DNA of 32,465 nucleotides, from NCBI GenBank assembly GCA_030673105.1, contig DAOVJS010000008.1, forward strand, positions 1 through 32,465, given 5' to 3'. Below the pieces are notes generated by a model. The model was not told where the DNA came from. It searched no databases and saw only the letters and a program-made list of their open reading frames with translations. The translations under genes and the position numbers were made by a program. Numbering within the stretch: position 1 is the stretch's first letter; each line of letters opens with the position of its first letter. The stretch is from Spirochaetota bacterium. GTDB lineage: Bacteria; Spirochaetota; B62-G9; DRHN01. This document shows positions 8,171-15,157 of this stretch, piece after piece.

Positions 8171-8413
8171 ATGGCAACTATAACAGTAAAAAATATCCCG
8201 GACCAGGAATATAATATGCTGAAAAAGCTGGCGGCTGCACACCATAGGAGCATAAATAGGGAAATTATTTATCTTATTAATAAGGCCACAGGGAGTAACA
8301 GGATTGATCCAACAGAATATATGCTAATTGCCCGAAAATTAAGAGAAAAAACCAGAAACCATGTTATTTCTGATATAGAAATTTCTAATGCCAGAAATGA
8401 AGGTAGATTATGA
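8171..8413 (+). CDS. FitA/VapB-type ribbon-helix-helix antitoxin
   Basis: The protein from the ATG at 8171 (80 residues, MATITVKNIPDQEYNMLKKL) is the classic FitA-like antitoxin pattern: an N-terminal beta strand ITVKNIP, helix, then AAAHHRSINREIIYLINKA as the second helix of the Arc/MetJ fold. GAGGTAG lies 4 bases before this start; a more upstream ATG at 8150 has no ribosome site. The C-terminal half (ARKLREKTRNHVISDIEIS) would wrap and inhibit the toxin. The stop overlaps the toxin start by four bases (ATGA at 8410), so the two are translationally coupled. It is expected to bind DNA as a dimer and repress its own promoter. Confidence 0.85.
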   Translation: MATITVKNIPDQEYNMLKKLAAAHHRSINREIIYLINKATGSNRIDPTEYMLIARKLREKTRNHVISDIEISNARNEGRL

Positions 8414-8817
8414 TTGTTGTTGATACAAATATAATAAGCTATTTCTATCTTACTTCAGAATATTCTAAATTAGCAGAACAGTTATATATAAAAGAGTCGA
8501 CCTGGTCGGCACCACTCTTATGGCGCAGTGAGCTCAGAAATGTTCTCACCTTATATATCAGGAAGGAACTAATCACATTAAATGATGCTGCTGAAATTTT
8601 TGAAGCAGCAGAAGATTTATTAATAAATAATGAATTTGAAATAAATTCAATTCACGTATTAACGATAGCTCAAGCCAGCGGCTGTCCTGCGTATGATTGT
8701 GAGTTTGTAAGCTTAGCTCAAGATTTAAATGTTCAACTTGTCACAATGGATAAGAAAATATTAGATAATTTTCCAGACACTGCATTATCAATACCGGAAT
8801 TTATTAAGAAAATATAG
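8410..8817 (+). CDS. VapC/FitB-type PIN-domain toxin
   Basis: This 135-residue PIN domain has all four expected acidic residues: Asp5 in VVDTNIIS, Glu41 in WRSELRNVL, Asp96 in PAYDCEFV, and Asp114 in LVTMDKKIL. These bind Mg or Mn for single-stranded RNA cleavage; family members commonly cut tRNA or rRNA. PAYDCEFVSLA is a typical VapC signature. Start coupled to the antitoxin by a four-base overlap. The gene looks intact. The pair sits between two decayed genes in the sugar locus, which suggests an insertion or a survivor of local deletion. Confidence 0.9.
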   Translation: MIVVDTNIISYFYLTSEYSKLAEQLYIKESTWSAPLLWRSELRNVLTLYIRKELITLNDAAEIFEAAEDLLINNEFEINSIHVLTIAQASGCPAYDCEFVSLAQDLNVQLVTMDKKILDNFPDTALSIPEFIKKI

Positions 8818-9079
8818 CCTTCCTGCAGGCCCGAGTATAATCTTGATGTCATCCCATGATGCCCTTTTCAAGGTTCTGAAAAAAATCAGGTACGACAGTT
8901 TTCAACATTTCAGGAATTTACAACGCTAATTCAGACCTGTTAATTTAGTATGTATTACTGAAACTGAAATTTCTATTGAAATTAATTTTAATTTTTGTTC
9001 AAATGTGCAAATTGCATATAAAATCTATGCAAATAATTAGATTATTTTACACAAAATTGTTTAACGTGTTTTGCTTGAA
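8818..9079. other. Gene-free stretch upstream of the lacI relic
   Basis: About 260 bases without a supported gene. The first 120 bases are of mixed composition and may be decayed coding sequence, but no frame gives a convincing protein. The remainder is AT-rich with TGCAAATTGCATATAAA near 9006-9022, and AACGTGTTTT just before the lacI relic start, where an autoregulatory LacI site might once have been. I see no tRNA-like or transposon-end structure. Confidence 0.5.
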
Positions 9080-9799
9080 ATGAAAAAGCGCATTAAAAAA
9101 AATAATGAATGCAGTTATAACCATTTCCTCTGATGTGAAAAACCGGATTCGCGATATAGCGCAGAAAAATAATTATAAAAAACGGCTTACTAGAGTTAGA
9201 AACATCTCATATGTCATTGATAAGAGATTCTTTTTTTTAACAAGCCATTTTTACAACAGGGTCATTGAAGGAATCGAGCCGGAATGATTATTACGAGCTG
9301 CTATCATGACGATTTCATAATGGAGGTGATAAAAACGGGTATCCCGGTTGTGCTCGTTGATTATTATCTCCCCACAGAGGATATCAACTCGGTGTTGATT
9401 GATAATGTGGACGGGATAATTAAAGGTATGCGGTACCTCTCGTCACTTGGCCATAGACGGGTTGCCTATTTGACGGGGGACATCAATGAAAGAGGGAGCC
9501 GTGACAGGTTTTCCGGTTATCAAAAAGCAGTACAGATGTTTAACCTCGAAGACGATAGTAAGCTGATTCTTAACTGCGATTTCAGCATCAGGGGAGCATA
9601 CAGCGTAATGAAGAATTTCCTGTCTAAGCGCAGCGATTACCCCAGCCCCCCATTATCAACAATTCACGTACGAAAGAGGACAATGGGCCGTCTGTCAGTT
9701 CAGAGGTTGTTCCGGATAGTAAATAGTGAAAATATTGAGTATAACAAGATCCTTGTATCACCGGTACTCATTGAAAGGGAATCAACAAAGAAAGTTTAA
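9080..9799 (+). pseudogene. LacI-family transcriptional regulator, broken by several deletions
   Basis: The relic begins MKKRI at 9080, typical of a LacI start, but the recognition helices are missing and the frame changes. From about 9108 the hinge-proximal part ISSDVKNRIRDIAQKNNYKK is readable, then RNISYVIDKRFFFLTSHFYNRVIEGIE to a stop at 9287. Another frame resumes at 9284 with IITSCYHDDFIMEVIKTGIP, continuing to HRRVAYLTGDINERGSRDRF, typical effector-domain sequence. Near 9640 the text jumps from KRSDYPS to LSTIHVRKRTMGR, omitting the usual middle of lobe 2, and ends VLIERESTKKV. About 230 residues remain of an expected 330-340. It should not bind DNA. It was probably the regulator of this sugar locus. 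Confidence 0.85.
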
Positions 9800-9815
9800 A
9801 AGAGGAGGTTTCTTC

Positions 9816-10349
9816 ATGAATACAGCGGGCCTGGAGTTAGTGGGAGAAGAAAAAGAAAAAGCATTGAAAAAGGTCAGGATGCTTTTTGATTCATGGAGCT
9901 TGACCCTTCCTGATGTTCCGTCCTGCCCTTTTCACTTCGGGCTGCACGATTTTTACAATATAGGAGAGATCGAGTTTGACATCAACAACAACATCGAAGA
10001 GGGGTACTGCGGGAAATTCATCGTCATTTTCAAAAACCAGACGTGCCCCATGCATTACCATAAGATCAAGCATGAAACTTTTTACCTGGTGAAGGGCAGG
10101 GTTGAGATGGAGGCTGAAGGCGATATCATCGTCATGAAACAGGGTGATATTAAAGTCATGCCTCAAAATACCAGACACCGGTTTACAGGCCTGGAGGACA
10201 GTCTCATCCTGGAGTGTTCCAAACCGGACATAATGAGCGACAGTATTTTCGACGATAAAAACATAGACCGGCAGGGGAAACGTAATGACAGGAAAATAGA
10301 CATATACCATAATGCCCATGACAGGGTGAAAAGGTCCTGTAAATCATGA
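9816..10349 (+). CDS. Cupin-fold sugar isomerase, D-lyxose ketol-isomerase-like
   Basis: The start at 9816 follows a strong AGAGGAGG site and gives 177 residues (MNTAGLELVGEEKEKALKKV). The single cupin barrel carries metal-ligand candidates His80 and His82 in CPMHYHKIKHETFYL, Glu87, and His121 in NTRHRFTGL. LILECSKPDIMSDSIFDDKNI near the end is the stretch that made me think of D-lyxose isomerase relatives, which interconvert D-lyxose and D-xylulose or D-mannose and D-fructose. The last 25 residues are basic and polar, unlike the rest. The nearby epimerase and importer fit. The gene follows the lacI relic by 16 bases, so it may have shared its transcript. The stop overlaps the next start by four bases. 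Confidence 0.7.
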   Translation: MNTAGLELVGEEKEKALKKVRMLFDSWSLTLPDVPSCPFHFGLHDFYNIGEIEFDINNNIEEGYCGKFIVIFKNQTCPMHYHKIKHETFYLVKGRVEMEAEGDIIVMKQGDIKVMPQNTRHRFTGLEDSLILECSKPDIMSDSIFDDKNIDRQGKRNDRKIDIYHNAHDRVKRSCKS

Positions 10350-11005
10350 ATAATAGATATGGGCTTGCTACCTTAATATTAATTATCTTCCTGGTAGCAG
10401 GCGCGTTTTTTAGACTGCTGGTTGGTGTTCCCTTGGTCCAGTCGGATTTAATATATTCCGCTGTGATAAGGAAAAAGCCGCCCGGGACAAAAACACCTGA
10501 AAACACGGTAAAATCCTTTTACTTTTTTATTGACAGCGGAGCCTTTGAGGAAGCCTGGAATATTATTCTGGAACCGGACTGGACAGGAGGGGATGTTTCT
10601 GTTTCATACTTTGATGAGGTGAAGAGGGACCCTGAAGGATTTTCAAACTGGACAGATAAAGAAGAGTTTGTTAACCGTTTGAAAAAGGAGCTCGGGGAGA
10701 AGGGGGCAAGAATTACATTAAATAATATTAATGCGGCACAAGCCGCTATGGGGGAGGCTGAATTCAGCAATGAGGCGATCCCCGTTGTTGATGTGGACAG
10801 GATATATAAGGTAATGGCTGATGGGCACATTCTCGGGGCCTGCACGATTTTCAGGTGGGACAAAGAGTTCTATGTCCTTGAAATGAGGGGTAAATACAAG
10901 GTCTTATTAAGCGGTACAAAAGGAAGAAAAGCGTTTTATTATCAATCGTGGTTCTCAAATCTTGAAATATTCGGAAATATCAGGGGGTTAAAATCGTCGG
11001 GTTGA
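10346..11005 (+). CDS. Membrane-anchored protein of unknown function
   Basis: I do not recognise this 219-residue protein. Residues 6-27 (GLATLILIIFLVAGAFFRLLVG) form one transmembrane helix or uncleaved signal; the rest would lie outside the cytoplasm. PENTVKSFYFFIDSGAFEEAWNIIL is a helix pattern seen at the start of NTF2-like/DUF4878-type lipoprotein domains, followed by strands such as FRWDKEFYVLEMRGKYKV. The translation start overlaps the isomerase stop (ATGA), so it is translationally coupled to it although no role in sugar metabolism is evident. It is convergent with the NAD synthetase gene, with 14 bases between their stops. Confidence 0.7.
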   Translation: MNNRYGLATLILIIFLVAGAFFRLLVGVPLVQSDLIYSAVIRKKPPGTKTPENTVKSFYFFIDSGAFEEAWNIILEPDWTGGDVSVSYFDEVKRDPEGFSNWTDKEEFVNRLKKELGEKGARITLNNINAAQAAMGEAEFSNEAIPVVDVDRIYKVMADGHILGACTIFRWDKEFYVLEMRGKYKVLLSGTKGRKAFYYQSWFSNLEIFGNIRGLKSSG

Positions 11006-11019
11006 TGTTTGAATATATC

Positions 11020-11931
11020 TCATAGTTCAAAGGTTGGTGCCATAGAATGATGCCTCATATGGTAGGTTAGTTCAACTATCTCTTTGATTTGTTCAATTTT
11101 TTTATCAATCATATTTAGCTGCTGTGCTAAACTATTTGTGTCCATTCCTTTTTCCAGGCCATACAAGATCAGATCTAACTTTTTCCAATCTATTCGAAGA
11201 ATATCCATATATTTATCTGAAACACCCGGGACGAGATCCGGATTGGGAGTTCTTATGATTATTTCACGAGGGACTTTTAAAAATTCCGCTAATTGAATAA
11301 TATGAGTGCGGAAGAGATTTTTTAACGGCATCAGGTCAGCATTATCATCTATTCCGAATTTTACAAATAAACCTACCATATCTTCTGATTTATTCGCGCT
11401 TCCAGCCACGAGAAGATTATTCTCTTCAGCAAATTTATATGTTGCGACCAGCCGTACCCGCTGTTTCGTATAGAAGCTGGCAATACCTCTATTTATGAAT
11501 TTATTACTGGTACCTTTGATCCCCTTAAGGAACATATTTTCCCTCGAAGGATCAAGATATTTCCTTACCAGCTTAGCTTTTAATCTGTACGATGGTATTT
11601 TATTTAAAATAAATCGATATGTACCCAGGGATTTTAGAATCCTTGAAATATCAATTCTCTCTGTCCTGATTCTTAGAAATCCTGCAAGAACCTTTGCGTA
11701 CATTTCAGCTTCTGGATTCCCCTGTTTCTCAGGTATAATCAATCCCTTCACAATATTTCTACCAACTGCATTTACACAGAGACAGGCGACAACGCTGGAA
11801 TCGAGACCTCCGGAAATAGGAATAACTATACCATTCCTCCTCAATTCATGCATCTTTTCTTTTATAAATTTCTGGGTTGTTTTACAAAATTTTTCAGCAT
11901 CTATTCTTAGACATTCATTTGAAAGTTTCAT
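11020..11931 (-). CDS. nadE: NAD(+) synthetase (NadE family, ammonia-dependent type)
   Basis: The 303-residue protein has the PP-loop ATP-pyrophosphatase motif VIPISGGLDSSVVA near residue 38, then GLIIPEKQGNPEAEMYAKVLA, RVRLVATYKFAEENNLLVAGSANKSEDMVGLFVKFGIDDNADLMPL, and the P2 region PLKNLFRTHIIQLAEFL with IRTPNPDLVPG. This is the pattern of enzymes that adenylate nicotinic acid adenine dinucleotide and amidate it to NAD. No glutaminase (nitrilase) domain is present, so ammonia is the likely nitrogen source. It is about 30 residues longer than bacterial NadE of the short type, mostly in the stretch between residues 105 and 160 (RFILNKIPSYRLKAKLVRKY). A related amidotransferase-like role cannot be excluded. 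It is a single gene with its own AT-rich upstream region. Confidence 0.8.
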   Translation of the reverse strand: MKLSNECLRIDAEKFCKTTQKFIKEKMHELRRNGIVIPISGGLDSSVVACLCVNAVGRNIVKGLIIPEKQGNPEAEMYAKVLAGFLRIRTERIDISRILKSLGTYRFILNKIPSYRLKAKLVRKYLDPSRENMFLKGIKGTSNKFINRGIASFYTKQRVRLVATYKFAEENNLLVAGSANKSEDMVGLFVKFGIDDNADLMPLKNLFRTHIIQLAEFLKVPREIIIRTPNPDLVPGVSDKYMDILRIDWKKLDLILYGLEKGMDTNSLAQQLNMIDKKIEQIKEIVELTYHMRHHSMAPTFEL

Positions 11932-11963
11932 AGTGATATAATTTTACCTTTAATATTTAAACA

Positions 11964-12893
11964 TTAATATGTTATTTCAACATCACTCGATACGGTCCTG
12001 ACTGTGATTTTGTTGGAAGCGCTGCCTACGTTTCCCCGGATTGTGCTGCGGTCTGACCCTGTATCCGCTCCGGAGAGCTGGATCGGGAAACCGCAGCTGA
12101 TGTCTCCGGATGCTGACCGGGCATCCAGGTGGAACCCGGAAGATTCTGGCAGTGTCAGCGATACATCGCCGGAGGTGCTTTTGATATTCACCGGGCTGAA
12201 AAAATTAATGAAATCGAGGGTGATGTCCCCTGAGGTGGTTTTGATTCCGGCCTCGCCCAGGAATGATGTTATATATATATCCCCGCTCACGGAAGAGAGT
12301 TCAGAACGCTCAGTAACGAGCTTTTCAGCGATGAACGTCCCTGAGGTGGTTTTCATTCTGAATAGACCGGATTGGATCTGTTTCAGTTCTATGTCCCCGG
12401 AAGTGGTAGTCAGAGCGAGCCCGGCGTAATTGTGGCCTGTTAGAGTGACATCTCCTGAAACGGTTTTGACAGTGAGCCGGTTTTGATACCCCCGGGGAAT
12501 TCCGATATCCAGGACCAAATGGCTCTCATGGAAACCGGTTGAAATTTCCCGCTTGCGTTCGATGTGAATATCCAGTACACTGTCCTTCTGCCCCGCCGAC
12601 AGGTATGGTATGTTTTCCTGCTGCCTGGCACGGGTGGCACCGGTTAAATGTACTTCGATTTTTCCGCTCGCAGTATCGTGGGTACGGATGTCCGCGCTGA
12701 CTGTGTGAAGATCGATCATATCGATCCCACGGGTGCTGAAGGACTTTTCCTCGTCTATGGCAATGATTCCCCATTTCCCGCCTTTTAGCCGGTAGACGCC
12801 TGTTGTGAGGCCGATGAACGCGGCCGCGGTGATCGCCACTGCCGCGATAATGACGGTAATGACAACTATTTTTTTCAGTTTTCTGTCTTCCAT
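11964..12893 (-). CDS. DUF4097 beta-solenoid membrane protein
   Basis: The 309-residue protein has one N-terminal transmembrane helix (residues 9-31) and an exported domain built of repeating strands. The short unit recurs about eight times: TVSGDVTL, TTSGDIEL, TTSGTFIA, SVSGDIYI, TTSGDITL, STSGDVSL, SASGDISC and TVSSDVEI, spaced roughly 18-23 residues apart. This is the DUF4097 pattern, a right-handed beta-helix-like solenoid found in envelope-stress operons (LiaG-like proteins). It is the last gene of the padR, DUF1700, DUF4097 operon, 9 bases after DUF1700. Its role is probably sensing or maintaining the envelope, but no reaction is known. Confidence 0.88.
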   Translation of the reverse strand: MEDRKLKKIVVITVIIAAVAITAAAFIGLTTGVYRLKGGKWGIIAIDEEKSFSTRGIDMIDLHTVSADIRTHDTASGKIEVHLTGATRARQQENIPYLSAGQKDSVLDIHIERKREISTGFHESHLVLDIGIPRGYQNRLTVKTVSGDVTLTGHNYAGLALTTTSGDIELKQIQSGLFRMKTTSGTFIAEKLVTERSELSSVSGDIYITSFLGEAGIKTTSGDITLDFINFFSPVNIKSTSGDVSLTLPESSGFHLDARSASGDISCGFPIQLSGADTGSDRSTIRGNVGSASNKITVRTVSSDVEITY

Positions 12894-12902
12894 ATATGTC
12901 TC

Positions 12903-13475
12903 CTATTTCTTTATTATCCTGAGATTGAACCTGATGTATTTCTCTGTGATCAGCAGGAACCACCTGGTTAGGTACACCATTCCGATGAGTGCCAGAAGTC
13001 CCAGAGCGCTGGCCCCGACGGCGGCAAAGATGGCAAAGGCGATGTTCAGGCCTCCAAAATCAATGAACGCCGGAAGCAGGGGCTGCAGTATCAGTGAAAG
13101 TATCACTGCCAAGCCGGATAAAGCAAGGGAAGCGGCAGAGGCCCAGAGGCTGATGAGTCCCGCCAACAGGGCGGAAAACGGTCCCAGAATGAAGATGATG
13201 TTGAAAAAGCCCAGGCCCAGTGAGGCGAACACGGCCCGCACTACGGCTCCGGCATGTTTTCCTTCCCTACCCTCCTCCAGCAGGGCGTCGATATGAAATA
13301 ATTTGCCCAGGACATTTGGATTCCCCAGGGAACGGGCGATCTCCTCCTCTGTTTTCCCCTCATCCAGGCCGATGCGGAAATGCTCTTCATAGTCATAGAG
13401 GATTTCCTTTTTCTCGTTCTCCGGAAGTCTGGAGAGGGATCTTTTGAGCCGTGTTAAAAATTGAGCTTTGTCCAT
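12903..13475 (-). CDS. DUF1700 / HAAS-domain membrane protein
   Basis: This 190-residue protein opens with the cytoplasmic HAAS domain: MDKAQFLTRLKRSLSRLPE, YDYEEHFRIGLDEGKTEEEIARSLG and PNVLGK. Residues about 78-180 form four or so transmembrane helices. HAAS domains are usually encoded next to PadR regulators and are thought to respond to membrane signals together with the DUF4097 partner; that is exactly the layout here. The ATG at 13475 has AGGATATCAC just upstream. A near-copy of this ribosome site and start lies 72 bases upstream at the padR stop (see the repeat entry), so the present start appears to be a displaced duplicate. Confidence 0.85.
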   Translation of the reverse strand: MDKAQFLTRLKRSLSRLPENEKKEILYDYEEHFRIGLDEGKTEEEIARSLGNPNVLGKLFHIDALLEEGREGKHAGAVVRAVFASLGLGFFNIIFILGPFSALLAGLISLWASAASLALSGLAVILSLILQPLLPAFIDFGGLNIAFAIFAAVGASALGLLALIGMVYLTRWFLLITEKYIRFNLRIIKK

Positions 13476-13485
13476 GTGATATCCT
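13452..13485. repeat. 34-bp direct repeat, copy 1 (active DUF1700 start region)
   Basis: Bases 13452-13485 recur at 13524-13557 with one difference in 34 (C versus T at the second base of the antisense Asp/Asn codon). On the minus strand this copy contains the DUF1700 ribosome-binding site, ATG and codons for MDKAQFL. Confidence 0.92.
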
Positions 13486-13523
13486 CCAATGGGAAACTGA
13501 ATATAATAAAACTATTGAATAAA

Positions 13524-13557
13524 TGTTAAAAATTGAGCTTTGTTCATGTGATATCCT
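13524..13557. repeat. 34-bp direct repeat, copy 2 (vestigial start at the padR stop)
   Basis: On the minus strand this copy has an ATG at 13547 that overlaps the padR TGA (ATGA) and encodes [11 protein letters not shown] before a TAG at 13512-13514. It looks like the original, translationally coupled start of DUF1700, now ending after 11 codons, with the working start duplicated downstream. The short peptide may still be translated. Confidence 0.85.
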
Positions 13558-13864
13558 TCTCTTCAATCAGGTTGTTGACACCTGTGATAAACTGGTTCCA
13601 TTCTTCCAGCAGGGCCTGCTTGTACTCCTTCCCTTTTTCTGTGATCTGGTAGTATTTTCGTGGAGGGCCTTCCCCGGACTCCCTGATATAGGTGTTGAAA
13701 TGGCCATCCTTTGTCAGTCGTCGGAGCAATGGATAAATGGTTCCTTCGGAGATATCGATATTACTGGAGATGGTCTGGACCAGTTCATACCCGTAGAAGT
13801 CTCTCCTGCATATTATAACCAGTACACACAGCTCCAGAACTCCTTTCTTGAACTGCACATTCAT
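13544..13864 (-). CDS. PadR-family transcriptional regulator
   Basis: A 106-residue winged-helix protein with the PadR pattern: [28 protein letters not shown], the recognition helix [16 protein letters not shown], the wing with [13 protein letters not shown], and a short C-terminal dimerisation helix (subfamily 2, about 110 residues). It should repress this operon and respond to an envelope-related or small-molecule signal, as PadR/HAAS/DUF4097 sets are believed to do. AGGAGG lies 6 bases before the ATG. Its own promoter and a perfect inverted repeat are upstream. First gene of the operon. Confidence 0.92.
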   Translation of the reverse strand: MNVQFKKGVLELCVLVIICRRDFYGYELVQTISSNIDISEGTIYPLLRRLTKDGHFNTYIRESGEGPPRKYYQITEKGKEYKQALLEEWNQFITGVNNLIEEKDIT

Positions 13865-13880
13865 AGGGCCTCCTATTGTT

Positions 13881-13902
13881 TATTGCAAGCTATCATGCAA
13901 TA
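13881..13902 (-). promoter_or_regulatory. Probable PadR operator
   Basis: TATTGCA (13881-13887) and TGCAATA (13896-13902) form a perfect 7-bp inverted repeat with an 8-base spacer. It lies at and just downstream of the predicted transcription start and 17 bases upstream of the padR ATG, where a bound repressor would block the operon. Assignment to PadR is from position and symmetry. Confidence 0.65.
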
Positions 13903-13910
13903 TTTACTAC

Positions 13911-13939
13911 TATATAATACACTGTAATGAATAAGTCAA
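13911..13939 (-). promoter_or_regulatory. Promoter of the padR operon
   Basis: On the minus strand TTGACT (13934-13939) and TATATA (13911-13916) are separated by 17 bases. The transcription start would fall near 13904, at the edge of the 7-bp inverted repeat at 13881-13902. Confidence 0.7.
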
Positions 13940-14080
13940 GAATATTTTAATATTTTTATTAGCTGTCTGCCGTTTTCGGCAACCGGAGGTTTATGAAAAT
14001 ATGGCATTAAGTATAAAATCTTATTATTGGGCAGAATCTGATACAGGGCCCCGCTTATGGAAGAATGCCCTGCGCGGGTC

Positions 14081-14920
14081 TCATACAGCTACTTTTCGAA
14101 ATGCAACTTTCTTTTTCCCCCAGACTGCGGCAATAATCATTATGTAACTGATATATCCTAATATTTCGATAAGTGACGGATTGCCATTATATCCGAGCAG
14201 GCCTTTTAAAATGCTCCCCACATACCCTTTTTCATGCAGGGCGGGGTAACTTCCATCGGAATTTACTGCCGGATTTATATCCCATACCTGGTCTACCAGC
14301 TGAGGGATTATATGAGCCTCCTGGAGCTCGTGAACTCCGTGGGCGATTAACCCGGCAGCAAAAAGAATAAGTACGATATTTGTGATGCTGAAGAATTTCC
14401 TGATACTAAGTTTAACTGATGTCACAAAGATCAGGAATCCAAGAAACACAGCGGCAATTATCCCGAGAACTGCTCCGAAAATGTTGTTACCTGTTGATGC
14501 GAAACGCGCGGCTGCCAGGAAAATTACCGATTCAATCCCTTCCCTCAGGATCGAGATGAAGACAAGAAAAAATAGACCTGTTTTATGGGTCTTTGAAACT
14601 TCTGCAGCTACCCTGTTCTCTAAATCTCCTGCAATGTTTTCCTGGTTCATCATCCACAGTATCATAGTGGTTAGAAGAATTGCGCCGGAGATCATTGTAA
14701 TACCTTCAAATAGTTCCTCATTTCTTCCGCTGAAACCGCCGGCAAGTTTATTAAAGAGGAACGCGCCAAAAATACTTGTTGCTAATCCGGCAAATATACC
14801 GATGAATACGATTCTTTTATACTCACTCCGGTCTGTTTTGACAAGAAAACTCAAGACAATCCCCACAATGAGTGCGGCCTCTAGAGTTTCCCTGAACATG
14901 ATTATAAATCCCGTAAACAT
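14081..14920 (-). CDS. FTR1-family high-affinity iron permease
   Basis: I place the start at 14920 (MFTGFIIMFRETLEAALIVG, 279 residues) because AAGGAGCC lies 5 bases upstream. The family's paired iron-binding motifs are both present: RETLE at residues 10-14 in the first helix and REGIE in the middle (ILREGIESVIFLAA). There are seven predicted membrane helices. The family imports ferric iron across the cytoplasmic membrane, usually with a copper oxidase or EfeO/EfeB partner; none is encoded nearby, so partners may be elsewhere or the protein may act alone or on another metal. An 11-bp palindrome lies beside its ribosome site. The gene is monocistronic here. Confidence 0.9.
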   Translation of the reverse strand: MFTGFIIMFRETLEAALIVGIVLSFLVKTDRSEYKRIVFIGIFAGLATSIFGAFLFNKLAGGFSGRNEELFEGITMISGAILLTTMILWMMNQENIAGDLENRVAAEVSKTHKTGLFFLVFISILREGIESVIFLAAARFASTGNNIFGAVLGIIAAVFLGFLIFVTSVKLSIRKFFSITNIVLILFAAGLIAHGVHELQEAHIIPQLVDQVWDINPAVNSDGSYPALHEKGYVGSILKGLLGYNGNPSLIEILGYISYIMIIAAVWGKKKVAFRKVAV

Positions 14921-14932
14921 AACCAGGCTCCT

Positions 14933-14943
14933 TGATATTATCA
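14933..14943. promoter_or_regulatory. Short palindrome next to the FTR1 start
   Basis: TGATATTATCA is a perfect 11-base palindrome directly upstream of the FTR1 Shine-Dalgarno site. It shares TGATA/TATCA ends with Fur-type sites but lacks their full length, so a metal-regulator site is only a suggestion. Confidence 0.3.
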
Positions 14944-15072
14944 TACTAATTAAATAATACTTATAATATACTTAAATTAAATTACTATTCCAACATAATT
15001 CATAGATTAAGAGGACCGGTCAATCCCTATAAATCAGCCGGAATACACCGACCAAGGCGTCTGAGTATCAAG

Positions 15073-15136
15073 AAATAACTTTATGCAGTTATTTAGAAGG
15101 AAGGAGATCATATTGAAGAAAAGTAAATTCAGATGA
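15073..15136 (+). other. Hairpin followed by an orphan ribosome site and seven-codon ORF
   Basis: AAATAACT (15073-15080) and AGTTATTT (15087-15094) form a perfect 8-bp stem with a 6-base loop. AAGGAAGGAG follows, then TTG at 15113 and codons for KKSKFR to a TGA at 15134-15136. This looks like the 5' end of a gene whose body has been lost, lying in the 237-base space between the cyclase end and the FTR1 start. I see no other gene in that space. Confidence 0.4.
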
Positions 15137-15157
15137 TATTTAAAGGCCGGCTATTAC

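Noticed and set aside
12004-12429. A 141-codon plus-strand frame with repeated SPEV units
   Set aside because: The repeats are the mirror of the DUF4097 TTSGD repeats on the other strand.
14041-14080. Terminator after the FTR1 gene
   Set aside because: CAGGGC/GCCCTG arms can pair, but the loop is long, alternative pairings exist and no T run follows on the relevant strand.
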